Assembly (NCBI GenBank): GCA_035353815.1
Contig: DAOQAG010000017.1
Span: 13,250-77,249, forward strand
Origin: JAKPUX01 sp035353815
GTDB lineage: Bacteria; Zhuqueibacterota; Zhuqueibacteria; Residuimicrobiales; Residuimicrobiaceae
Length of the DNA: 64,000 bases
Reading direction: 5' to 3'
The notes beneath the pieces are model-generated. The model was not told the origin of the DNA and made no database searches. It saw only the letters and a program-made list of their open reading frames with translations. Made by a program: the position numbers and the translations under genes. Within the stretch, counting starts at the first letter, position 1, and each line of letters begins with the position of its first letter. Of the stretch, positions 1-8,414 are shown piece by piece.

Positions 1-812
1 GCGCCGAGGGTGAAGCGCGTCGCCTGCTGCGTAATTTGATCTATATCTTCGAGGAGAGCAGCCCCAGCCAGCTTAAAAACCGCGTCGCTGAACTCATCCT
101 CTATTTCAAAACCCAATATCCCGGCAAAAAGGACCTGCCTTATATCCAGCAGCTCAAGGGCATGATCCGGGAGTGGGAATCGGATCTGAAATGGGGCCAT
201 CTCGGATTCAACTCCACCCATGTTCACCATCTGCGCCTTGGTTTCTACAAGGGCGAAATCTTTACCGAGGATCCGCGCGTCGACCGCGATGTCCTGCCTG
301 TTCTCAACCTCCTCAAGCAGGTCAAGCCCAGCGTGGTGACCCTCGCTTTTGATCCCGAGGGCAGCGGCCCGGACACACACTACAAGGTGCTGCAGACTCT
401 CACCCAGGCATTGAAAATCTATGAAAGCGAGAGCGGCAAACACGATATCCAGATTTGGGGATACCGCAACGTCTGGTTCCGCTTTCATCCCTCGGAGGCG
501 ACCACCATGGTGCCGGTTTCGCTCAATTCGCTCTCCGTGCTGGAATCGGTTTTCAACGACTGCTTTGGCTCGCAACGCACGGCCTCATTCCCCAGCTATG
601 AACTCGATGGGCCCTTCTCCCAGCTCTCCCGCAAGGTGCTGGTGGAACAGTACCAGTGGATGAAGCTCTGCCTCGGCCGCAGCTACTTCAATGAGAGCGA
701 GCACCCGCGGCTGCGCGGTGCACACGGCATGGTCTATCTTAAAAAAATGTCCCTCGAGGAATTCTACGCGCAATCCATCGAAATGCGCAAGCGCATGGAG
801 AGTGCGGATTGA
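1..812 (+). CDS. NagB/PIG-L-type glucosamine-6-phosphate deaminase-like protein, C-terminal part (5' end outside window)
   Basis: The frame is open from base 3, so the N-terminus lies outside the window; about 269 residues remain, ending at TGA. The visible part resembles the LmbE/PIG-L deacetylase-like half that some Bacteroidota-type proteins carry behind a NagB deaminase domain. Recognisable stretches are FDPEGSGPDTHYKVLQ and WGYRNVWFRFHPSEA in the middle. If the missing half is NagB, the protein would act on amino-sugar phosphates in the cytoplasm, but only the C-terminal portion is seen. The stop codon lies inside the first copy of a 71-bp tandem repeat. Family assignment is from remembered motifs; the exact substrate is unknown. 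Confidence 0.6.
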   Translation, partial: AEGEARRLLRNLIYIFEESSPSQLKNRVAELILYFKTQYPGKKDLPYIQQLKGMIREWESDLKWGHLGFNSTHVHHLRLGFYKGEIFTEDPRVDRDVLPVLNLLKQVKPSVVTLAFDPEGSGPDTHYKVLQTLTQALKIYESESGKHDIQIWGYRNVWFRFHPSEATTMVPVSLNSLSVLESVFNDCFGSQRTASFPSYELDGPFSQLSRKVLVEQYQWMKLCLGRSYFNESEHPRLRGAHGMVYLKKMSLEEFYAQSIEMRKRMESAD

Positions 813-967
813 AGTCAGATGGGGACCGGTTAGCGCCGGTCTATTGGCTGGACCGGTCGTCCACGATGAAAAGCACGGATTAGAGCCAGGCGGAGATCGG
901 CAAGCGCCGGACTATTGGCGGGACCGGTCGTTCACGATGTAAAGTAAGGATTGAGGCTATGCGGGGA
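805..967. repeat. 71-bp tandem repeat, about 2.3 copies
   Basis: Copies begin at 805, 876 and 947 (the last is partial, about 21 bases). Copies 1 and 2 share blocks such as GCGCCGG, CTATTGGC, GGACCGGTCGT and CACGATG. Copy 1 contains an inverted repeat GACCGG-N6-CCGGTC (824-841). The array spans the space between two convergent genes and overlaps the upstream stop codon. No T-tract follows the stem, so it is not a classical terminator. Confidence 0.75.
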
Positions 968-969
968 TG

Positions 970-1530
970 CTATCCTGCTGGTGCGGCGGTGCGGCGTTTG
1001 GCTTGCGCCGCCTGCAGCAGGGCGGAACAATCCGGACAAAAGGTGTGCGATTTGAGGTCGATCTCTTCCACGTAGGTCGAGGCATGTAGCACGCATTCGG
1101 GCTGAGGACAGTGCCGCAGCCCGAAGGTATGACCCAGCTCGTGGATGCTCTCCTTGATCAGCCGTTCGACCACCCGGGCCGGAACGGGAGGGAGGCCGTA
1201 AAATTCCGGGCGCAGCCGGAAGAGGGAAACCACCGCCGCGGGGCCATCCAGCTGCGCCTCACCAAAAACGTAAGTGAGGATCGGAATATAGAGATCGAAA
1301 GGGACAATGGCGATGATCTTGTCCTGCGGGCGATTGAGTTTGCTGTGCAGCCCGAGAAGAATTTGCGAGGAATGATACTGGCCGCGAATCTGGTCATAGG
1401 CAAAGCGGGGATCGAACTCCAGCGCTTCAATGGCCGCCGGCCACTGCACTTGCTGCTCGATGGCCTCCAGCAGCTGGGCTCGCGTTTCCGCTTTGATCTC
1501 CAGAAGCGGCAGAATATGAATTTGCCCCAT
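970..1530 (-). CDS. amzA: Archaemetzincin-type zinc metalloprotease
   Basis: This 186-residue protein carries the complete archaemetzincin signature. HELGHTFGLRH at residues 130-140 supplies the catalytic zinc ligands and the general-base Glu. It is followed by C141, C146, C165 and C168, which form the second, structural zinc site of this family. The Met usual after the second cysteine is Leu here (CVL). There is no signal peptide, so it is probably cytoplasmic. It starts 5 bases after the stop of the sigma-54 response regulator and is the last gene of the kinase-regulator-amzA unit. The physiological substrate of bacterial AmzA proteins is unknown. Identification is strong, function weak. 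Confidence 0.9.
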   Translation of the reverse strand: MGQIHILPLLEIKAETRAQLLEAIEQQVQWPAAIEALEFDPRFAYDQIRGQYHSSQILLGLHSKLNRPQDKIIAIVPFDLYIPILTYVFGEAQLDGPAAVVSLFRLRPEFYGLPPVPARVVERLIKESIHELGHTFGLRHCPQPECVLHASTYVEEIDLKSHTFCPDCSALLQAAQAKRRTAAPAG

Positions 1531-1535
1531 GCCGC

Positions 1536-2879
1536 TTACTCTTTGAGTTGATATTTCTTGATCTTGTTGTAGAGTGTCACCCGGTCGATCCCCAATATCC
1601 TGGCACTCCTGCTGATGTTCCAGTTCGCCTTCCGCAAGATCAGCGCGATATGATGCTTCTCCATCTCCGCCAGCGAATCCGAGCTCTCCAGCCGCTCCGG
1701 CACCTCTTCAGCCAGCTGAAACGGCAAATCATGCGGCTGAATGGCCGGCGGCTTGCCCACGACCATCGCCCGCTCGATGGCATTCTCCAGTTCCCGCACA
1801 TTGCCCGGCCACTGATGACGAATGAGCAGATCCATGGCCTGCGGCGAAATATCCTTGATGCTCTTGTTCATGCTTTGGTTGTATTTGTTAATGAAATGGT
1901 AGGCCAGCAGGGGGATGTCCGATTTGCGCTCGCGCAGCGGCGGCAGACCGATCGTAAAGACATTGATGCGATAGTAGAGATCTTCACGGAAGGAGCCGTC
2001 GGCCACCGCCATCTCGAGATTCTTGTTGGTGGCGCAGATGAGCCGGATATCGACATGGATGGTCTGATTGCCGCCGACGCGGGTGAACTGCCGTGATTCC
2101 AGCACGCGCAACAGCTCCATCTGCATTTTTTGGCTGATATTGCCGATCTCATCCAGGAAAAGCGTCCCCTTGTCAGCCATCTCGAATTTGCCCTTGCGGC
2201 GCATTTGCGCACCGGTAAAGGCGCCTTTTTCATGACCGAAAAGTTCACTCTCCAGCAAACTCTCCGCCAAGGCCCCGCAATTCACCGCGATGATCGGGTG
2301 GTAGCGGCGTTCGGAATGGGTGTGGATCGCGCGTGCGATCAACTCCTTGCCGGTGCCACTTTCGCCACGGATCACAACCGTCGAATCGGATTGCGCCACG
2401 GTCTGCACCAGCTCCATCACCCGGCGAATCTGCGGGCTTTCGCCGATAATCTCATCGCTGAGGGCCACCTGCTGCAGGCTCTGTTTGAGCTCGATGTTCT
2501 CATGGCGCAGGTTGAGCTGTTCCGCGGCATTACGGATCATGTGGCTGAGATCGTCCGGATTGAAGGGTTTGACGATATAATCGTACGCCCCTTCCTTGAG
2601 GCTCGAGACCGCGGTATCGACCGAGGCGTAGGCGGTCATGATAATAATGATGATCTCCTTGTTGACCTCGCGCATCCGGCGTTGCAGCTCCATGCCATCC
2701 ATGCCAGGCATACGGATATCCAGCAGCATGATATCCCAGTGCGATCGCTCCAGCGCTGCCAGGGCCTCATAGGCGTCCTTGGCAATCCCGACCTCATAGC
2801 CATCCTCCCGAAACCAGTTGAACAGGGAATGGCGGACAGATTCTTCGTCGTCAACGATGAGAATGGATATGGCACTCAT
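1536..2879 (-). CDS. Sigma-54-dependent response regulator (NtrC/AtoC family)
   Basis: The 447-residue protein has the standard three-part layout. A receiver domain (1-120) has acidic pocket D10/D11 and phospho-acceptor D54 in LLDIRMPGMDG. A central AAA+ domain has Walker A GESGTGKE and the sigma-54-contacting GAFTGA loop. A Fis-type helix-turn-helix lies at the C-terminus (ISRSARILGIDRVTLYNKIK). ATG at 2879 is chosen because GAGG lies just upstream and the receiver begins there; an upstream in-frame start would add 29 unrelated residues. It lies 129 bases after the haem-containing sensor kinase, its likely partner. The sigma-54 promoter at 9921-9936 in front of the respiratory operon is its most plausible target, by inference. 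Confidence 0.93.
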   Translation of the reverse strand: MSAISILIVDDEESVRHSLFNWFREDGYEVGIAKDAYEALAALERSHWDIMLLDIRMPGMDGMELQRRMREVNKEIIIIIMTAYASVDTAVSSLKEGAYDYIVKPFNPDDLSHMIRNAAEQLNLRHENIELKQSLQQVALSDEIIGESPQIRRVMELVQTVAQSDSTVVIRGESGTGKELIARAIHTHSERRYHPIIAVNCGALAESLLESELFGHEKGAFTGAQMRRKGKFEMADKGTLFLDEIGNISQKMQMELLRVLESRQFTRVGGNQTIHVDIRLICATNKNLEMAVADGSFREDLYYRINVFTIGLPPLRERKSDIPLLAYHFINKYNQSMNKSIKDISPQAMDLLIRHQWPGNVRELENAIERAMVVGKPPAIQPHDLPFQLAEEVPERLESSDSLAEMEKHHIALILRKANWNISRSARILGIDRVTLYNKIKKYQLKE

Positions 2880-3008
2880 ACTTACCTCATTATGAAAATG
2901 GTCATCGCCAGGCCGGACAGGCCGCCTGGCCGGCCCGAAACTCTTCTCGAATTCTGATTGGTGCATCTCGCCGGAGCACCTGGATCTCTCCGGACTCTTC
3001 TTGCTCCC

Positions 3009-4649
3009 TCAAATTTCCGCGATCGCCTGTTTGTCGATCTTGACGTCGCTGTCTGCAACAGGATGGCGCGGTAGGGAAATCCGGAAGCTGGCGCCTTCAC
3101 CCGGCGGGGAACCCGCCGTGATGCTGCCCTGGTGACGCTGTATGATCCCGAAAACCACAGCCAGACCGAGCCCGACACCCTTGCCCTCTTTCTTGGTCGA
3201 AAAGAAAGGATCAAATATATTGGGGAGAATCTGCGCGGGAATGCCGGCGCCGGTGTCGGAAACCACGATCGTCACATGCTCCGGATCCTGGGCTTCCCGC
3301 GTCGTAACCGTCAGCGTCCCGCCGCTCTCCATGGCTTCGGTCGCATTGACAAAGAGGGCGACCAATGCCTGCCGTATCTGTCCGCCATCGCATACGATCG
3401 TATCGTCCGCCAGCTGCAGGCTCTGCACCGGGGTAATTTCCTTGAGCTCGAGATGATGATTGACCAGCATCAGGCTTGAGGCGATCAGACCGTGCAGATG
3501 CTCCGCGGCGAAATTGCCACCTGTCTGCCGTGCAAAAATCAGCATGTTCTTGACGATGTCGCCGGACCGGCCCACCTCGTTGCGGATGATCGTCAAATAC
3601 TCCTGCAGCGCCTGTTTACGTTCCGGCGAGAGGTTCTCTTCACGCAGCAGGCGTAACGCCAGGAAGGCATAGTTGAGCACACCTGCCAGGGGATTGTTGA
3701 TCTCATGGGCGACGGTGGCGGAAAGCTTGCCCAGGGAGGCCAGGCGCTCCATCTGCATCATGTGCGCCTGCGCCTGGGCCAGCTCGCGGCTTTTTTGCTC
3801 CACCTTTTCTTCCAGATGGGTGGACCAGTCGGTGATCTCCTGATGCGCCTTGGCGAGATCCGCACTCATGTGGTTGAAGGAATGCGCCAGCAGCCCAAGC
3901 TCATCCTGCTTGAAGGAAGGAATGCGGTACTCGAGATTTCCGGCAGCGATCTCTTGCGTCCCCTTGATCAGGGCGCGCACCCGGCGCCGGACCGAATGGT
4001 AAATGAACACTCCCGCCGCCAGGCCGGTGCCAACGATCATAAAACCGGCGAAAAGAATCAGCTGCCGGCGGCTTTGCCGCAGCTGCCGGTCCACCGCCTC
4101 AAGGGACATCTTTACATCGAGCACCCCCAGCACTTTTTGCTCCCGATCATGCGCATGGCAGGCCGCGGTATAACAATCCGGCTCGTTTTCGATGGGATTG
4201 ATGACACCGACGGTGCGATGTCCATCGCGCATACGGAAAATACGCTGGCGCTCCGCCATCGGCAAGGCCTGCAAGGGCTGCGCCTCCGCATGGCAGATTA
4301 TGCAGGCCTCAGCGCGGAAATCGACGGACTGGCCGATTTCGGCGGGGGTCGACGAAAAGACGATGTTCCCCTTTTTGTTGTAGATGCGAATGCCATCAAC
4401 ACCGGGCTCGTTCGCAACGGTATTGATGATCTGGTGCACATCCTCCTTGCGGTTGGTCAGCATGCCATACCGCATGGAGCGCTTGAGTATATCGCTGACG
4501 CGATTGACGCTGAGAAATACATTCTCCATCAGCTGCCGGTTGTGGGTCTGCACCGAGCGGAAGGAGTAGAGCGAGAAACCCAGCGTCATGATCAGCATCA
4601 TCCAGAAAAAAATGCGAATGCTCAACGACCGGGCGATTTTATTCAGCAT
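3009..4649 (-). CDS. Membrane sensor histidine kinase with two haem c motifs in the periplasmic domain
   Basis: A 546-residue kinase. Transmembrane helix 1 (about 11-30) is followed by a periplasmic sensor domain with CIICH (116-120) and CYTAACH (159-165). CX2CH is a canonical haem c attachment site and CX4CH a rarer accepted variant. Transmembrane helix 2 is at about 197-217, then HAMP (about 218-270), a coiled coil, the H-box around VAHEINNPLAG, and a HATPase with DTGAGIP and GVGLGLAV. It likely senses redox potential, or a ligand of covalently bound haem, and phosphorylates the adjacent sigma-54 regulator. The ribosome-binding site is weak. The upstream 540-bp space holds a tandem repeat and separates it from the respiratory operon in the same orientation. 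Haem attachment is inferred from motifs only. Confidence 0.9.
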   Translation of the reverse strand: MLNKIARSLSIRIFFWMMLIMTLGFSLYSFRSVQTHNRQLMENVFLSVNRVSDILKRSMRYGMLTNRKEDVHQIINTVANEPGVDGIRIYNKKGNIVFSSTPAEIGQSVDFRAEACIICHAEAQPLQALPMAERQRIFRMRDGHRTVGVINPIENEPDCYTAACHAHDREQKVLGVLDVKMSLEAVDRQLRQSRRQLILFAGFMIVGTGLAAGVFIYHSVRRRVRALIKGTQEIAAGNLEYRIPSFKQDELGLLAHSFNHMSADLAKAHQEITDWSTHLEEKVEQKSRELAQAQAHMMQMERLASLGKLSATVAHEINNPLAGVLNYAFLALRLLREENLSPERKQALQEYLTIIRNEVGRSGDIVKNMLIFARQTGGNFAAEHLHGLIASSLMLVNHHLELKEITPVQSLQLADDTIVCDGGQIRQALVALFVNATEAMESGGTLTVTTREAQDPEHVTIVVSDTGAGIPAQILPNIFDPFFSTKKEGKGVGLGLAVVFGIIQRHQGSITAGSPPGEGASFRISLPRHPVADSDVKIDKQAIAEI

Positions 4650-4697
4650 GGCATCAGTTCACGTTAGGTGATCGTGCACGGGAGGACAAGTAAAATT

Positions 4698-4711
4698 AGC
4701 AATTTATTGCT
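4698..4711. promoter_or_regulatory. Inverted repeat AGCAAT-TT-ATTGCT upstream of the sensor kinase
   Basis: Perfect 6-bp arms separated by 2 bp lie about 50 bp upstream of the kinase start in an AT-rich stretch. It could be an operator or part of the kinase promoter. No convincing -35/-10 pair is visible. Confidence 0.3.
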
Positions 4712-4848
4712 CAAGGTGCAACTGATTTGGCTTGAAAATGGACCAGTGCGGCAAATAACAACACTATTTGTAGAAAATATGGACAGCCCCCAGGCACGTA
4801 CTGCGGATGAGTCCCCCGAAGTGAGGGGAGGCGAGAAAGCGCGGAGAG

Positions 4849-5030
4849 GGACTGCCCCGGCGTGGCGTGACAGTGCGGGAAAAGTGCTATGGCGCGAAGG
4901 CGCAGGAGCGGGATGAGGCCGGGTGGGACACCGGGGAAAGGACTGCCCCGGCGTGGAGTGACGGTGTAGCAAAAGTGCTACGATGCGAAGGCACAGGAGC
5001 GGGATGAGGCCGGGTGGGACACCGGGGCCG
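4849..5030. repeat. 91-bp tandem duplication between kinase and GcvH-like gene
   Basis: Two adjacent copies (4849-4939 and 4940-5030) are roughly 90% identical, sharing GGACTGCCCCGGCGTGG at the start and GATGAGGCCGGGTGGGACAC near the end. The surrounding 4650-5187 region has no credible coding sequence. The only long frame through it (minus strand) is Arg/Pro/Ala-rich, without recognisable domains. Confidence 0.7.
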
Positions 5031-5187
5031 GCTGAAGGCAGGCTGGCGCAGGACGCGCTGCAGAATCGGCAGAGTGCAGATTCCCGCAGAAGCGGCAGAG
5101 AGACCGGCTGAAAGCTCCTCGCCGCAGGTGCATCAGCAGAGCAATGTGAACGCTCTTGGCCGCAGGAGCCACGGTTCGGCCGGCCTC

Positions 5188-5973
5188 CTAGCGGCGATAA
5201 AAGGGGGCGACCAGCTGAAAATAGCGGGCGCTTCCCAGCATTTCGGCGATGCTGCCGAGACGCGCACCGCCATCGGCGCTGGTCGGGCCCAGGCTCTTGC
5301 GCAAGGGCTCCAGCGCGTTTTCGAGTGTTTGCATCAGCTCGCGATGCTGGGACTGCAGATACTCCGCCGCGTGTGCGCCGCGCATCAGTCCGCGGCAAGC
5401 GCTGCGCACGGATCGGACTTCAATATCCATAACCCAAACCTGCTGCGCCGCTTCGGGTTTGACTGCCAGCGATACCAGCGCCTGGGGGTTGACGCCGCGC
5501 AGCTGGCCCGCACAGGGCGAGGTGAGTCCCAGCGTACCCTCCGTGGCGATGAGCCAGATGCTGGTTTGCCGCGCCGGCAGCATCATCCCCGGCCGCGGCA
5601 AGATGATCTCCCGGATCGGCGGCAGAAAAAACACGCCGATTTCGGTCAGACCCACCTCGACGATGTTCTCATCCCGGCGGCGGACATACCAGAATCCGGC
5701 GCCATAGGCAGCTTCCGGATCAAAGCAGAGCGCCAAATCCGAGGCCCGATGGCCCGCACGCACCTCCGGGTCTGCGGCGGCAACCTCCTCGGTTCGCTGC
5801 GGCCGGGAGGCCCCGCTGCGCATCAGGACATCAAAGGGACACAGGTCGCAGGCAAAGGCCCGGTCGCACAACTTGAAGGCGACGGACCCCGCCTGCATAT
5901 GGATGCAGGCGGAGTCGTTATCGGGCCAGATGCGGCGAACCTGATCGGGATAGGAGGGGGTATCGTTTGACAT
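5188..5973 (-). CDS. GcvH-like protein with N-terminal CPFD cysteine motif, no lipoyl lysine
   Basis: 261 residues. The N-terminal segment has a cysteine cluster (SACIHMQ, KLCDRAFACDLCPFD). I recall such clusters at the start of glycine-cleavage-H-like proteins in anaerobes. It is followed by a domain resembling the GcvH lipoyl fold (VEVGLTEIGVFFL, then IATEGTLGLTSPCAGQLRGVN). The lysine that carries lipoate in GcvH (ESVKA context) is absent. It is the last gene of the respiratory operon, 60 bases beyond the HybB-cytochrome fusion, so it is more likely part of or accessory to that complex than to glycine cleavage. ATG 5973 is preferred over an upstream GTG. Family call moderate, role unknown. 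Confidence 0.6.
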   Translation of the reverse strand: MSNDTPSYPDQVRRIWPDNDSACIHMQAGSVAFKLCDRAFACDLCPFDVLMRSGASRPQRTEEVAAADPEVRAGHRASDLALCFDPEAAYGAGFWYVRRRDENIVEVGLTEIGVFFLPPIREIILPRPGMMLPARQTSIWLIATEGTLGLTSPCAGQLRGVNPQALVSLAVKPEAAQQVWVMDIEVRSVRSACRGLMRGAHAAEYLQSQHRELMQTLENALEPLRKSLGPTSADGGARLGSIAEMLGSARYFQLVAPFYRR

Positions 5974-6032
5974 GACCACACCGTTTATTAGCCTGGTTTG
6001 CTGCGCCGGGCGTCTGCATGAAGCAGGATGGG

Positions 6033-7598
6033 TTATTCCGTGCTGATGTGGCAGCCGTCGCAGCTTTCTTCATAATTAAAAGCTTTTTCACCATTGTGGC
6101 ACGTGCCGCACTGCGTGTGGCCGACACCGGTCGGCGCTGCGGCCGCCTGGCCCGCAGGTGCCGCCGGGGGACGGACGGAAAAGAGCCCGGCATGACACCC
6201 CTTGCAGTTGGGTTCGGCCTGATCAACATGGGATTCATGATTGAACGTGACCTGCCCGGGGCTAGCTTCCGCTTTGGTGAAGGCAATGGGCGCCGGATAG
6301 CTGAGCGATTCGGCCGCCAGAGGTTTGGCCGGATCGGGTGCAGGCGGGGCCAGGTTCGGTTTATGCATGATCAGCGACCAGCCTAAACCGGCGACCAGCA
6401 GCAGCAAAATAGCAAAGAGAACGGCCATCGCGCGACGGCCGGAGCGGCCCGCAGCAATCAGGGGCGGCGGGTGCACTCCCAACTCTTCATTCGCGCCAAA
6501 AACGGGCAGAAATTTGACGGCAAAACGGAAGGCCACTATCCCGGCGGCTACCACTGAGAGCGTCACGGCCAACTCCATCCAGGAGGGCAGATAATCGACC
6601 CCACTGTAGCGCGTCATGCCGGTAATGGCCACGTTCAGGCGGTTCATGATAAAACCGAAGAGCACCAGAACCGCGCCAAAAAAGAGCCAGGCCTTGTTCG
6701 CCCGCACCCTGGGGATGAAAAAGAGCACCATCGGCGTGACAAATCCCAGCAGGATCTCGACCAGGAAGTAGATGCTTTCAGCCGAACCATCAACGATATA
6801 GTTCAACGCACCACGCCCGGCCATGTCCTGTATCCTCAGCACCAGATAAATGCCGATGACCACCGCGATCACCCGGCTGAGATTGACGAGAAGAGCGTGC
6901 TCAAGCTCCTTGCCAAATGCACGCGCGCTGAGATAGGATTCAAAGATAACCATGGCCAGGCCGCCGGCGATGGCCGAGATGAAAAAGAAGACCGGCAGCA
7001 TCCCGGAGTACCACAGCGGATGCAATTTGCTGGCGACCAGGACGTAGAGGGTGCCCAGAGAGGACTGGTGCAGTGTGGAAAGAAGAACCCCGATGATCAC
7101 CAGGGGAATGGTGATGTTGTGGAAGAGACGCTGCCAGCGCTCGAGGCGGAATCGCTCAAACACCACCGGCAGAAACTCAAGAAAAAGCACGGTCGTGTAT
7201 AGCATGACGCACCAGCCGACCTCGAACATGACGGAATGGGGATTCCACATGATGATCACATGCCAGACGTTGTAGGGCTTGCCCAGATCGAACATCAGGG
7301 CGGTGATCACCAGAACATAGCCGAGAAACGCGGTCAAAATGGTGGAGCGGGCGATCGGTTTGTAGGCTTTGAGATTAAAGATGTATACCGTGGCGGCGAT
7401 GGCAAAACCGCCAGCCGCCAGACCCACACCTATGAGAATATCGAAACCGATCCATATGCCCCAGGGAAAGCGGTCAGAAAGATGGGTGGCCGCCCCCAGA
7501 CCATAATAAAAACGGTAGAGGGTGGAAAACAGGCCGGCTGCCCAGATGGCCGCCAGGACAAAGGTCCAAAAGGTCGGTTTGGGAAGTCTGAATTTCAT
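6033..7598 (-). CDS. HybB/NrfD-type membrane subunit fused to a triheme cytochrome c domain
   Basis: 521 residues. The first 400 form a multi-helix NrfD/HybB quinone-interacting membrane protein (early conserved stretch FPWGIWIGFDILIGVGLAAG). After another helix (about 395-415) and a Pro/Ala linker comes a small cytochrome c7-like tail with CKGCH (465), CGTCH (497) and CDGCH (513) plus FNHESHV histidines as candidate distal ligands. ATG 7598 is chosen because GAGG sits 5 bases upstream; a GTG two codons earlier overlaps that site. It likely moves electrons between the menaquinone pool and the HybA-like ferredoxin or the attached haems. The fusion of a membrane subunit with its electron-accepting cytochrome is unusual. 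Confidence 0.9.
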   Translation of the reverse strand: MKFRLPKPTFWTFVLAAIWAAGLFSTLYRFYYGLGAATHLSDRFPWGIWIGFDILIGVGLAAGGFAIAATVYIFNLKAYKPIARSTILTAFLGYVLVITALMFDLGKPYNVWHVIIMWNPHSVMFEVGWCVMLYTTVLFLEFLPVVFERFRLERWQRLFHNITIPLVIIGVLLSTLHQSSLGTLYVLVASKLHPLWYSGMLPVFFFISAIAGGLAMVIFESYLSARAFGKELEHALLVNLSRVIAVVIGIYLVLRIQDMAGRGALNYIVDGSAESIYFLVEILLGFVTPMVLFFIPRVRANKAWLFFGAVLVLFGFIMNRLNVAITGMTRYSGVDYLPSWMELAVTLSVVAAGIVAFRFAVKFLPVFGANEELGVHPPPLIAAGRSGRRAMAVLFAILLLLVAGLGWSLIMHKPNLAPPAPDPAKPLAAESLSYPAPIAFTKAEASPGQVTFNHESHVDQAEPNCKGCHAGLFSVRPPAAPAGQAAAAPTGVGHTQCGTCHNGEKAFNYEESCDGCHISTE

Positions 7599-7659
7599 GT
7601 GCACCTCAGTAAAGTGATGGAATTCGCGCGTTGATGGAAGGCCTCGAGGAGAGAGGGGG

Positions 7660-8400
7660 CTAGCTCCGCTCTTCGGGGCTCTCCTGCAATTTGATGCGGC
7701 GGTTGACTATCCACCAAAGACCGGCAAGAAATGCCGCGCCGGTCGTTACGATACTGGGGATCTTGTTCAATACCTTCCAGGTCAGCCGGGGATAAGGATC
7801 CTCGATCATATTGGCTGGAAAACCCAGGTCCGCAAAAGGCACAGCCGAAAGATAAAAAACCGAGGTGCCGCCAGCCTCACGCAAACCATAGAGATGCTGC
7901 ACATAGGCCTGTGGCTGCGCTGCCATGCGCCGCTGCGCCTCGGCGATCAATGCGCTGCGCTCCCCGAAGATGGTCGCGCCGGTCGGGCAGGCCCGGGTAC
8001 AAGCCGGCTGCTCGCCTTTCTGCAAGGCTTTCTCATAACAAAAGATGCACTTTTGGATGACGGGGATCGCTTTGTCCCACTGATATTTGGGAATGCCAAA
8101 GGGGCAGGCGATCATGCAATAGCGGCAACCCATACATTTATGGCCGTCATAGATCACCGCACCCTCCGGCGTCTTGGTGAGGGCGGTCACGGGACACGCC
8201 GACGCACAGGCCGGCTCCTCGCAGTGCATGCACTGGCGGCGGATATTGACGCCTTTACGATTCTCTACCGCGCTCCAGGTGTAGGCGGTCAGGAGGTTGT
8301 TCGCCGAGGTGCGGTCCAACTCATTGATCTCTTTACAGGCCAATGCGCAGGCTTCGCAGCCAACGCATTTGGTCAGGTCGGTCAAAATAGCGGCCTTCAT
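7660..8400 (-). CDS. HybA-like four-cluster ferredoxin subunit with C-terminal membrane anchor
   Basis: 246 residues with four [4Fe-4S] cysteine groups typical of HybA/DmsB-type electron-transfer subunits: CVGCEACALAC at the N-terminus, CMHCEEPACASAC, CMGCRYCMIAC and CIFCYEKA with a distal CTRAC. A C-terminal hydrophobic helix (about 217-235) anchors it. Unlike E. coli HybA it starts directly at the cluster domain with no twin-arginine signal, so its side of the membrane is uncertain. AGGAGG lies 6 bases before the ATG. It is encoded directly before the HybB-cytochrome gene and is its natural partner. No catalytic hydrogenase or molybdopterin subunit is present in this operon. Confidence 0.9.
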   Translation of the reverse strand: MKAAILTDLTKCVGCEACALACKEINELDRTSANNLLTAYTWSAVENRKGVNIRRQCMHCEEPACASACPVTALTKTPEGAVIYDGHKCMGCRYCMIACPFGIPKYQWDKAIPVIQKCIFCYEKALQKGEQPACTRACPTGATIFGERSALIAEAQRRMAAQPQAYVQHLYGLREAGGTSVFYLSAVPFADLGFPANMIEDPYPRLTWKVLNKIPSIVTTGAAFLAGLWWIVNRRIKLQESPEERS

Positions 8401-8414
8401 CCGCTTCCTCCTGC

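Noticed and set aside
4664..5398. 244-codon open frame on the minus strand
   Set aside because: Low-complexity Arg/Pro/Ala composition, crosses the 91-bp tandem repeat and overlaps the 3' end of the GcvH-like gene.
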